From assembly GCA_035578155.1 (NCBI GenBank), contig JAPWDM010000013.1, positions 9,511,527 through 9,575,526 on the forward strand: a DNA stretch of 64,000 nucleotides, written 5' to 3'. Position 1 is the first letter of the stretch, and the number at the start of each line of letters is the position of its first letter. The DNA comes from Brachynemurus nebulosus. Lineage: Eukaryota; Arthropoda; Insecta; Neuroptera; Myrmeleontidae. The position numbers and the translations under genes are program-made. This document shows, piece by piece, positions 24,285 to 33,764 of the stretch. The notes beneath the pieces were generated by a model. It saw nothing but the letters and a program-made list of their open reading frames with translations, was not told the DNA's origin and ran no database searches.

Positions 24285-24587
24285 TGTCCACTGACTCATA
24301 ATAGTTCATAAATTAATTATTACAATTGATGTATTTATCTATTTTTTAATTTTTATAATGAAAATATATTTTGATAAAAAGATTAAAAAAAAAATTAATA
24401 AATATTTCCATTAAGAAATTTTTCCAAATCCAATTTTTTTAAATATTTTGCTCGCTTTTGTAGTATTGTTATGTAAAAAAAATGTTTTTTGCAAATAAAC
24501 TCTAAAACTCTCCGTAAAAAGTCCATCTGTCAAAACGACGTCGATGTATGATTAACGTTTCTCGTAGACCAACGTATGATTCTAGGG
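24285..24587 (+). mobile_element. piggyBac-like MITE, copy 2 (3' third only)
   Basis: Homologous to the right third of the copies ending at 6580 and 61297. It ends TTCTAGGG followed by TTAA at 24588-24591. The left two thirds are missing and replaced by the hairpin at 24168-24284. Confidence 0.8.
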
Positions 24588-24591
24588 TTAA

Positions 24592-24942
24592 CAGATTATT
24601 ATTGTTTTACAAAAAGTTTAAATAACAAACTTACTTAAAGTATAATAGTATATTACGTAATCGAGATTATAAATTGCATATTATACGCGAACGAAAAGGT
24701 TACACAGAAGCCGTACAGTGTGTAATATGCCTTACAACCGAGTTACGTACTATACTTTATTTACGACCAATATGAAATTTACAAATGATAATGCAAATTT
24801 AGTACGAATATCTATGTCGAACTTGAAATGTTTTAAAAACAAATGCCAAACTTTAGTTACTTACAATTAGTACTAATTTTGTATAAATTTGAACACCAAT
24901 TATAGTATAAAGATTAATGAAAGTGTAGTAAACTGTGATTCT
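24592..24942. other. Intergenic DNA 3' of gene C
   Basis: AT-rich. No clear AATAAA was found for gene C on the minus strand close to the stop. Confidence 0.4.
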
Positions 24943-25439
24943 TTACACACAGTCGCGTGTAACGTACAAAATTTTGCCCTGCTCTATGTAGCCAATTGTT
25001 GTACAAGTGAAATCCGCAATTTGAGCTAAAATAAAATTTCATTAAAAGACAAAAAAACTGAAGAATCACTTGCATACAAAACGGTACTTACCGTTTAGAT
25101 AAATGATCCCAATAGAATAAATAATAGTTCTATTGGGTTTCACGAGGGCTTCTAAATCCACAGCATCTGGCTCAACTACTTCTACTGACATATTTGAGTT
25201 AATCCACGCATCGATTGATAAGTTTTCAGTTTTAAATTGACAATCGCATTTTTCACATTCTTTAAAACACATTTCTTAAAAAGATAATTAATAGGTAATG
25301 AAATCTCTAGAAATAAAAATTAATATACATTTTGACTGATAATTAATTTACCAGTAAGCATCTCTTTCAAATAAATAGCGGCAAATATCAATATAAAATA
25401 TGAAACCATTTTCCTCAGAAATACATGTAATTTACCCAT
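24943..25439 (-). CDS. Gene C: short secreted paralogue without membrane tail, 3 exons
   Basis: The function is unknown. Minus-strand exons are 25439-25352, 25274-25092 and 25025-24943, totalling 354 bases (117 residues). Both introns are phase 1, exactly as in genes A and B. Donors are GTAAATT and GTAAGTACC; acceptors are TTTTTAAG and TTTTATTTTAG. Exon 1 encodes a basic then hydrophobic start (MGKLHVFLRKMVSYFILIF) typical of a signal peptide. The ectodomain has FKECEKCDCQF, DAWINS, VEVVEPDAVD, NRTIIY and DFTCTTIGYIEQG, and ends with RDCV then TAA. Two extra cysteines lie next to the first conserved one. It stops one residue after the cysteine that precedes the anchor in A and B, so it should be soluble. 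It is transcribed opposite to A and B and shares their promoter block. Confidence 0.7.
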
Positions 25440-25450
25440 TTTCTATTCTT

Positions 25451-25535
25451 CCACTATCACACTATTACTAAGGCTGAACTACGGCCAAACTGCCAATTTA
25501 TAAATCGATATTTCAAAATAAAATATAAGAAGAAT
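25451..25535 (-). promoter_or_regulatory. Conserved promoter block of gene C
   Basis: On the minus strand the order TTATAAATTGGCAGTTTGGC, GTAGTTCAGCCTTAGT and AGTGTGATAGTGG matches the blocks upstream of A and B and ends about 15 bases before the ATG. Weaker similarity continues several hundred bases upstream, to about 25700. Confidence 0.6.
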
Positions 25536-26339
25536 GTGTTGTGTGATCCAAAAATGTATTTATAATAAACTAAAAACCAAAACTCTATCCTGTTTCAGTG
25601 TAGACATCATAATGAAATAATGTTAATATATTTAAACAGTAAAGTATACTCAAAACCAATTTATAGTTCAAAAATTAACGAAACATTAAATTTGAGTTTT
25701 GTGCTAACTGAAATTTCGTATACAAGCATATCTTAAACATATACATATGTACTTATGTATATGTTTCCCAAAAATACGATCCCAAAAAACATTATTATAT
25801 TTTTTGTTTAAAATTGTCAAAATCGGTTTTTAAGTTATAATTTCAAGATTTTGGAAGTACTGAATAACAATTTATAGTTTTTATTGATCTTTTTTGGTGG
25901 CTCAAAGTAAATAAAACAAAATTAAAGTATAAATCTGAAAAGACAATAAAATTCACAGCTCTAGCTAAATAAACTAACAATAATTAAATTAGTTTTAATA
26001 AGTAATTAAAATAAGTGAATTTGTATTTATTTTTATAGTTTTATACCGGTTGATCTCGTAGTAAAAATTTCAAAAATTAAATATCAAAACACACTATAAG
26101 AATTAACAGAATTCTCGAAGTTCAAAATTGGATGATTTAATTGCTTCTTTACTTATTTGGACTAAATTTGGACTTGGATATATACCAGTAGCTGGTAGCA
26201 AAAATTACCACGAATTTGACAAAAAAAAATTTTTACCGTATACTAGTTTTCTTTTGTCCGCGATTTCCTCCGCGTCAACTCGTTGTAGATTGACAAGTTG
26301 TCATATTAAGTCCACCTACACAGACAAATTCGTAGAGAA
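25536..26339. other. Intergenic DNA upstream of gene C
   Basis: The first part (to about 25700) shows weak similarity to the A and B upstream regions. Beyond that nothing is recognised, and the 72-codon frame at 26128 has no support. Confidence 0.4.
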
Positions 26340-27060
26340 AAGTTAGCTTTCACATAAATTTTCATCCCTTATTTCACCGCCTTAGGGGACGAATTTTCAA
26401 AAAGCTACTCTTCGTGCTTACTTACGTTAATAAAGAAATTTCTGTACAAAATTTCACATTCTTAAGTCCAACGATTTTTTATATAATTTTTCATCCCGCC
26501 CTATTTTACACCCCTGTAGGACAGATTTTCAAAAATCCCTTCTTAGTGCTCACCTAACTTATAAGAAACCGCTGTGTCAAATTTCACATTTCTAGGCTCA
26601 ACAGTTTTCTATATAAATTTTCATCCCCTATTTTACGCCCTTATAATGGATAAATTTTTACAAAAATTCCCCTTCTTAATACTCATCTACATTACTAAAG
26701 AACGCCTGTGTCCCTGTGAAAAATTTTACTTTTCATAAATTCTTATCCCCTACTTTATTCCTTTAGGGGATGAATTTCCAAAAATCTTTTCTTGGTGCTC
26801 CTCTACGTTACATAAAGAATTCGTCTGCAAAATTTCACGTTTCTAAACGCAATGGTTTGCTATATACATTTTTCATCCTCTATTTAGGGGATGAATTTTG
26901 AAATTTCATGTAACCTATAGCACTCCTGAGATTAAGACGAATCCAACGATACCTTCTTTACCAAAATCCGTTGAGCCGTTTAGGCTACAGGCTGAGCCAT
27001 AGAAACAGACATAGTTAAATGATACATACATACCTTCGAAACACATTACCCTCCTTTTGA
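26340..27060 (+). repeat. Tandem array of about 125-bp units with a conserved 3' end
   Basis: Units carry TTTTCATCCC, then CCCTATTTTAC, then TTTTCAAAAATCCCTTCTTA, then CTACGTTA, then AAATTTCACATTTCTA. Copies begin near 26355, 26500, 26615, 26740 and 26870. The last is followed by AAAATCCGTTGAGCCGTTTA and an ACATACATACC tail. This arrangement, a tandem internal unit with a CCGTT..AGC 3' block, is common in insect non-autonomous retroelements or Helitron-like repeats. The class is not settled here. Its right edge coincides with the left edge of duplication copy B. Confidence 0.55.
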
Positions 27061-27866
27061 TGCAATCGGGTGAAAAAAAGTTTGTTAACCCTTTTATTTC
27101 TATTTTTTAACTTCATTTACTTTAAATTCTGTTCAACTTATTTGAAATTTCCCGCCAAAATTGTTCTATTTACTAAGATCCTGTATATTATATATAATAG
27201 GAATTTTTACTTGTATTTCGGAAAGGGTACTAGGATTCTCTTTGGGGATTTATTAAAATTTTATTAAAATTCGACAAGTAAAAATAGGAGCGGGTTGTAA
27301 TGGGTTAAAATTTCATGAAAAACTTTACTAGAGTTGGAGAAATTGATCAGTCAATGTTTCAATTCTTGAATTTTCTACGCATGTCAGCTTAATAAATTTT
27401 AAGATAGGTAAATACCATGAAGACGTGTTGCAAAATGATTGGTTGGAATTGAAAACGTTCAATTATGATTCATTCCAATATGTAGTGCTAAAAATAAATT
27501 TTACAATCTGTTTATGTACGCCTGCATTCAATATTAAGTTCAAGTCTGAAAACATCTGTAGTTCTAATTCAATATAATTTATAAATATTACAACATAATT
27601 CATTTTCCCTAATTTCCATATTGCACTACTTACAAAATTCAGTACTAGAACTCTCTTAAACAAAACCGAATATTTAATCCATTTTGTCCACTTCATATTT
27701 CTGTATTTCAGGCAATTTTATGCAAGAACTCAGAATGGAATTCTTATTTACTGTAAAAAATCGGATATCTGTTTCAGGATATTTTTTTACTGGTCTAGTG
27801 AATAAGCAATTAAAGTAATTTTTACTGAATTAAAATTCACATAGTGTTTGAAAAATTATCAAAACC

Positions 27867-27936
27867 GGATCGGCTGGGACTCAAACCCGGATCTCTTGGT
27901 TACTAGCCAAGCGCCTTACCAATTAGGCCACCGACC
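27867..27936 (-). repeat. tRNA-Thr-like head, copy 1
   Basis: On the minus strand a 7-base loop CTAGTAA closes a 5-bp stem (CTTGG / CCAAG), giving an AGT (Thr) anticodon position. Box A is TGGCCTAATTGG and box B is GGGTTTGAGTCCC. Acceptor and T-arm pairing is irregular by one base and T8 is replaced. I therefore call it tRNA-derived and not a functional tRNA. Confidence 0.7.
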
Positions 27937-28217
27937 GTTCGTTCGAGTGCCACTCCAATTTTGATAATCAATCAAACACATCTTCTCTTTAATGCGAGAC
28001 GCAGTTACACTTTTTAATTTCAAATGTTATCGAGTGCCTATGAAACATTATTAACGTATGGCGGACTTTTGTCCATATTTTAAACATACACCAATATTCA
28101 TATGTTCACTTAATGTCCAGCTTTGGCTGATACTTGAACACTCGATGTACTTTGGCAAAATGGCCAATTCATTATGTTAATTAAAATTCACATAGTGTTT
28201 GAAAAATTATCAAAACC

Positions 28218-28287
28218 GGATCGGCTGGGACTCGAACCCGGATCTCTTGGTTACTAGCCAAGCGCCTTACCAATTTGGCCACCGACC
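28218..28287 (-). repeat. tRNA-Thr-like head, copy 2
   Basis: Same structure as the head at 27867-27936, with box B GGTTCGAGTCC perfect and box A TGGCCAAATTGG. It is the better preserved promoter of the pair. Confidence 0.7.
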
Positions 28288-29316
28288 GTTCGTTCGAGTG
28301 CCTCTCCAATTTTTATAATCAATCAAACACATCCTCTCTTTAATGCGAGACGCAGTTACACTTTTTAATTTCAAATGTTATCGAGTGCCTGTGAAACATT
28401 ATTAAGCTTGGCTTGGCTAGTAACCAAGACATCCGGGTTCGAGTCCCAGCCGATCCGGTTTTGATAATTTTTCAAACACTATGTGAATTTTAATTAACAT
28501 AATGAATTGGCCATTTTGCCAAGGTATATCGAGTGTTCAAGTATCAGCCAAAGGTGGACATTAAGTGAACATATGAATATTGGTGTATGTTTAAAATATG
28601 GACAAAAGTCCGCCATACGTTAATAATGTTTCACAGGCACTCGATAACATTTGAAATTAAAAAGTAATTTTTACTGTATTTCGAGGTCGAAAGTAGTAAA
28701 TAAATAGGTATGAAACCACAAAAATTAAAAATCACTAAAAATCTACTTATTAATGATAATAATAGTTGATTGTTTATTATAGGCAACTATTATTATTTGA
28801 GAACAGATTCATTGTTTATGAATTAGCACTCAACAAAATTCAACAAAAGCGGTAATTTCTTATTCAAATATATCTCTCTATACGACAATGTCAGTTCTGA
28901 TTGAATCCCGATTCCAAAGCCAGGACAAAGACTTAAAATTTCTGAAATCTAGGTGTTGTAATTTCAATAACTGTATCAGTACCTTACAAACAGTAATTTT
29001 TATAATAACGATTTTTATTGAAAATCCCATAATTTTTGCAGATACTTAAATAAGGTAATTGGCGTACATGTTTCCGAAGATGAAAGAAATCTTAACCAGT
29101 GCAATATAATTATGTTGAATCGCATTTAATGGAGCGTTTTAATAATTCTCAAGTTTTTGAACTTTAAATTGGTTTTAGGTGTACTATAATGTTTAAATAT
29201 ACAAAAATATTATCTTTTTATCTCATTCTAATGTCTAAACCTTTGAACCATTTTAACACTGTATTAAAATATAGTTTTACTCTTTAGTTACAGGCAGAAT
29301 TTTTATTAATACAACA

Positions 29317-29400
29317 AAGTACTGTTATATATTGGAAAATATCAATTTTTAAACTGGCAATTTGGCCACAGTTTAGCCTTAGTGAGAAGTGTAATAGTGG
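29317..29400 (+). promoter_or_regulatory. Conserved promoter block of gene B
   Basis: TATATATTGGAAAATATCAA is followed by AAACTGGCAATTTGGCCACA, GTTTAGCCTTAGT and AGTGTAATAGTGG, ending about 14 bases before the ATG. It nearly matches the block upstream of gene A, with TTCAG changed to TTTAG. Confidence 0.6.
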
Positions 29401-29413
29401 TAAATGATAGAAA

Positions 29414-30860
29414 ATGAATAATTTACGACAACATATTAAATTGATTATTGTCTGTTATCTAACGATATCGATTGTTAATGTTAATGGTAAATTATCGGTA
29501 AAAACTATACTTATATCTATATTAATCAACGTTGTTATAAAATAGCTGTATGGTTTAAGGGGGTATTCTAATTTAGAGGCTCGATTTTGAGGTGATTTTA
29601 CGGGCGTAATAAAAAAAAATTAATAAAAAACACTAAACATTTTTAGTATCCATTTTTTTACCAATAAATTAAAAAAAATTCAAAATTGAAATCGGTACAG
29701 GCCGGCAAACAGCTGGGACTCAAAAAAAAAAGGTGTCTCCTGGTTGACGTGATTTCAACCCTCCTGATGATTTGAAATTAGCCGGACGTAGCCGATTTAA
29801 AAAAATACATTTTTTCACAAAATGACGTCCGTTTAAAAAACAAAATAATAATTTTTTCGCCCCCTTTTTTCAATTTTGGAATTTTTTTTTTAAAAATAGT
29901 AACCAAAAAATTCCAAGAACTCCTACGTCAGGACAATTTTGATAGTATTAAGGTCTGTACCAAATTTCAAGTAAATCGGTACATTAGAACTTGTGATATC
30001 ATGTCAACCGTATCGAAAAAAGTAGTTTCCAGTAATTTATATTAAAAATTTGAATTTAACACTGAAAAGATACACAGTACACGGGGAAAAAATCACCATA
30101 ACTCCGAAAATATGCAATTTGAATTTTCGTAAATCCTTTTAGAGGCTTATTCTTAAATCGATTTTTTCGAATTTCTAGACTAGAATACCTACTGCCTTAA
30201 AATACTAAAAATATGTTTATTTTTTTTTTTTAAGACCCACCATTGAAAGAATGTACAATAGACTTTGAACTTGTGAAAGAAGACTCACCAGTCTTTATGT
30301 GGATCAACCCAAATACATCATCTCTAAAAGTAATTAAACCAGATGCTGCCAATCGAGCAATCGTGCAACTTAATACGACTATTCGTACATTCTGTCCAAA
30401 AAAACGAGATAATTTTGAGCTTAGTAATCTAAAATGTAAGTATAGGTACCACTATTTAGTGTGAAATTGATTCTTCAATTTTTTGAGTGTTTAATGAAAT
30501 GTTTTGCTTTTAGCACAAAGTGTAGATTTAACTTGTACAACAAAAGGATGGCTTAATATGTTGGATGATACAATTTTGTCAGATAAGGATACAATATATC
30601 GATTGTGTGGCAAAAAACATTCGTTTCTCGAATTATTATATAATAAATTTTGGATTTACCTGTGCACGGGTATGATCGTATATATACTCGTAGAGATAAT
30701 TGATAACCGCATAAGGAGACGTATTTCTCCACTAGTGAGAAATTTAATTTTTTTTTTTATAATTATTTTGATTGCGAAAACAGTATACCTAAATGCAATG
30801 CCATGGTTATATAAAATGGTACTGGAAATAAAAGGAAGATTAAACTATTTTCTTTTTTAA
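29414..30860 (+). CDS. Gene B: two-membrane-segment paralogue, 3 exons
   Basis: The function is unknown. Exons are 29414-29486, 30235-30435 and 30514-30860, totalling 621 bases (206 residues). Both introns are phase 1. Intron 1 is long (748 bases) because a 638-bp TTAA element sits in it. Exon 1 encodes a signal-peptide-like start (KLIIVCYLTISIV). The ectodomain has KECTIDF, PVFMWINP, KVIKPDAAN, LNTTIRTFC, LTCTTKGWLNMLDD and RLCGKK, matching gene A closely. After the last cysteine, two hydrophobic segments (WIYLCTGMIVYILVEII and LIFFFIIILIAKTVYL) flank a basic stretch (RIRRR). The second aligns with gene A's single segment. AATAAA at 30875-30880 is a likely poly(A) signal. The hAT insertion begins about 40 bases further on. 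Confidence 0.75.
29559..30196. mobile_element. 638-bp TTAA-flanked element in intron 1 of gene B
   Basis: TTAA flanks the insertion at 29555-29558 and 30197-30200, and gene A retains an uninterrupted TTTAAAATAC at this site. Ends are imperfect inverted repeats (GGGGGTATTCTAATTTAGA and, reversed, GGCAGTAGGTATTCTAGTC). It has no ORF of note. TTAA duplication suggests a piggyBac-superfamily target choice, but the ends are not CCCTA. Confidence 0.75.
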
Positions 30861-31302
30861 ATCCACTCAGTACGAATAAAATAGTAAGAAAAATAAAAAA
30901 TATAATGTATTTCTAGAGTAGGGTTTCTGGTCTCCCGACCTTTTTTATTTCTCGAGCCTCGAGAATTCTCGACCAGGATTTCTCGAGTTTCTCGAGAAAT
31001 TTTGAAAATTTTAATAAAACGCGATGTTATTTTCAAATTTTTGATTTATTACAAATTAGACTGATAGATGAGATAATTTTTAGTTACCACAAAATTGCAC
31101 TTATTAATTAACAAATCAACAACACACAATAAATTAAACGAACTATTCTCGGCTGGTCTATATAAAAAGTAAAGAGTTCCCTATCAGTTCTCAAATGTAC
31201 AACAGTCTTCAATTTAATAAAAAATAATTAGTAAAATTAAATTAACAAAATTACCAGTATACATATTTAGATAACTATAAAAACTTGTTCAACAAAACAA
31301 AC

Positions 31303-31404
31303 GGAATTCAGCTATTACAGCCACTGTCATGACGCGACTTGAGCCCGGGATCATGCAGAAATTTGTTTTGAGGTCCCTAGAAACCGAAAATAATATTCAC
31401 TAAA

Positions 31405-31475
<71 letters not shown>

Positions 31476-31503
31476 CATATATATATATATATATTTATAT
31501 ATA

Positions 31504-31566
<63 letters not shown>

Positions 31567-31864
31567 CCGCGCGATAACTCTCGAACGAAGTATCCGATTT
31601 TTACGAAATTTGGTGAAAACATTGAAAGTCCCAAACCCTTGAACGAGTTCGTCAGCCAGACACGTCGGATGCCAGGAACATGGTTTTTGTTCTTGCAAAA
31701 AATTAGTTTTTTGCCAAAATTTCCACTTACACAAAAATTTTTGCGAAATTTTTTTACATCATTTAAAAGAGGAAAAAAAATTACATAAAAAAGGTCTTTA
31801 AACTTTTTTTCTATGTCAACTAGTTTCCGAGAAAAACTAATTTTTATCAACGGAAATTCGCTAT
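31303..31864 (+). repeat. Interspersed repeat family R, copy 3
   Basis: It runs from GGAATTCAGCTATTACAGCC to GGAAATTCGCT, with the CTAGTTTCCGAGAAAAACTA block near its right end. A long TA/GT microsatellite lies at about 31410-31566. The frames of Tyr-Ile repeats and the 79-codon frame at 31549 are artefacts of this repeat. Confidence 0.75.
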
Positions 31865-32090
31865 GTGATGCAGGATGCTGCGACAGGGATATTTATAAAC
31901 TTCTATGTTAATAACATCACAGTCTTTCGATTAAACAAATCACAATTAACTTTCAATACTATTTTTTTAATTTGAGCATAGCAAGGCATCTAAAACTAAA
32001 CCGGTAACCTGCAAAATAATCAACAAAGAAATAAAAAAAATTAATTTTAACGCTTTTTCCTTATAAAATTGGCTTTCAGAAATACAAGAG

Positions 32091-32205
32091 CACTAATTAA
32101 CAGCATCATTTGATAGGCCGTTTCTTATTTTACTGACAATATTTCCCGATAACGAGAAAACACGCTCATTCTCCGTCGATGTTGGCTTAATAGTCATTAC
32201 AGCCT
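32091..32205 (-). pseudogene. hAT transposase C-terminal dimerisation-domain remnant
   Basis: Read on the minus strand the frame gives KPTSTENERVFSLSGNIVSK and then IRNGLSNDAVN, followed by a stop. This matches the conserved hAT C-terminal pattern P-x-S-(S/T)-x-x-x-E-R-x-F-S-x-x-G-x-I, then R-x-x-L and V-N. The frame opens shortly upstream after a stop, so only about 35 codons survive. It confirms the superfamily of the surrounding element. Confidence 0.7.
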
Positions 32206-32323
32206 AGGTACTAGTCACTAGTTATCTAGCGCACGGAATTGATTTCTCAAGTTCTCGAGGCGTTGAACTTTTTTTCCCGTCTTGTCTAAAAACAGATCTC
32301 TTGACAGAAACCCTATTCTAGAG

Positions 32324-33512
32324 CCATTTTTCTTTCTAAAGGAATTCACTTAAAATTACTTTAAAATTTAAAAAAAATTTGCTTAGTACCTATCTACGTA
32401 AAAAGGTTTTTGTTTTTTGTTTTTTTTTTTTTTTGTTTTTTTGTTTTTTTTTTTAATATTTGTCTTCAATATCTTCTTTTTTAAAACTTTTTTGGTAAAC
32501 TTTTTAAGAGAAACAATTTTATCAAAAAATGAAATATAACAATGAAATAGTAAAAAAAATTAAAAAGAAAGCGTTTCTGGAACCTTTTTTTTAAAAAAAA
32601 AATTCAAATAAAATATTTTTAAAATTAAAATAAAAAAAACTTCATTTAGTTTTAACGTTTTACATATATTTATTTAATTTTAACTTTTCTTCAATATCTC
32701 CAAGCATTCCTTTCAAAAATTGGAATTTTTATTGAAGCATTTCTTTGATGAGATGAAAGTATACTGAAAAAATTTATTAGATAATGTCTCATATATTTTA
32801 ATATAGTTGTAGCAATTTTAAATCAAGCACAGTTAATTATTTTTTCAATTTAAAAACTTGCACAACTTCGACAATATCAATTTTTTGATAACAGGAAGAG
32901 GCCCTAATTACTGGTATTATATATCAAAGAATATGATAACAAAAAATTAAAAATGCAATTATATTACTCTTTATCATTCCATTTCGGTTCCATATCGGTT
33001 CAGGTGGCAACATGAACTTTTATTGTAACTTGACCGCTCAACTCCTTTCTGAACCGGAACCATCTAAGATGGAGTGAAACGAAATTTAATGCTGAAGAAC
33101 GCTGGAGAGAAATTTAATGCTGGAGACTGAGAATACGTTAAAAAATACAATTATTTTAACAGTGAAGTTAATGTCAGTTAATGTAATTCTAGTTTATACG
33201 ATTAATATGTAATTTACATTACACTTTTTGTGACAATTGGTAAATAAATATATGGTCCCAACTAATCAACACAATAAATTTTATAAAATCTACCACCACT
33301 GTAATTTTGACAACATTACAAATTGAACATTTTATAATTGAACAGTGCCAATGCAAGCATTATCGATAAATAGATTGGCGTGTAATTAGTTAAAATAAGC
33401 AAATATTTGTGGTTAACAATAGCTGGTACAACTGTAACTAAAATTTCGTACATTTTGTAATTAATGATACTGATTAGTTAAATATTCAAATTTATTTGTA
33501 ATTAACACTAAA

Positions 33513-33514
<2 letters not shown>
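32324..33514. other. Intergenic AT-rich DNA
   Basis: Poly(T)/poly(A) low complexity at 32400-32640. No gene is seen beyond it. Confidence 0.5.

Positions 33515-33578
<64 letters not shown>
33515..33578. repeat. (AT)n microsatellite
   Basis: A pure TA run of about 64 bases that is not part of a recognised R copy. Confidence 0.9.
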
Positions 33579-33579
<1 letters not shown>

Positions 33580-33764
33580 TGTGTATTTTGTATCTACATA
33601 TATATTTATTTTTACCACAAAAATACTTTTCGAATTCAAGTTTCTAACACTTCGTTTGTTTTTTTGATGATCAGTTAAGATCTTAGTAATTTTGATTTTG
33701 TTCAAAAATATTGCAAGAGCTAGACGAATCTTGTTTCAGTCTTGAATTTTTAAATTGTGTAGCG

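Larger units (their letters stand above)
27828..28660 (-). mobile_element. Compound foldback tRNA-derived retroelement (SINE-like) with 16-bp duplication
   Basis: The insertion is flanked by AAAGTAATTTTTACTG at 27812-27827 and 28661-28676, a target duplication of LINE-mobilised size. It contains a partial minus-strand unit (27828 to about 28010), a full minus-strand unit (to about 28361), a 44-base minus fragment, and then an inverted plus-strand fragment (28406-28660). Tandem spacing is about 351 bases. Each unit has a tRNA-derived head with box A TGGCCTAATTGG and box B GGTTCGAGTCC (one change in the first copy), the RNA polymerase III promoter elements. The body runs to CGATAACATTTGAAATTAAA. 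A related element with the same ends lies at 46472-46796. Confidence 0.8.
27072..30880 (+). repeat. Segmental duplication, copy B (contains gene B and later insertions)
   Basis: It aligns collinearly with copy A (21367-23460), starting at AAAAAAAGTTTGTTAACCC. It is longer because of an 833-bp retroelement insertion at 27828-28660, a 638-bp TTAA element at 29559-30196, and small indels such as about 65 bases near 28715-28780. These insertions are absent from A, so they postdate the duplication or were removed from A. Confidence 0.85.
30919..32315 (-). mobile_element. 1.4-kb hAT element remnant with repeat R nested inside
   Basis: An 8-bp duplication TTCTAGAG (30911-30918 and 32316-32323) flanks inverted ends TAGGGTTTCTG and CAGAAACCCTA. 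Subterminal sequence is rich in CTCGAGAAA. A fragment of the hAT dimerisation domain lies near the right end on the minus strand. R copy 3 (31303-31864) with its microsatellite is inserted in the middle. The insertion site is about 40 bases after gene B's poly(A) signal. Confidence 0.85.

Noticed and set aside
26128..26346. Possible fourth family member near gene C
   Set aside because: The frame lacks the conserved cysteine, WIN and EPDA motifs.
27867..28287. Functional tRNA-Thr(AGT) genes
   Set aside because: The anticodon arm and both pol III boxes are good, but the acceptor and T-arm are out of register by a base, position 8 is not T, and both copies sit in a repeated retroelement with a target duplication.
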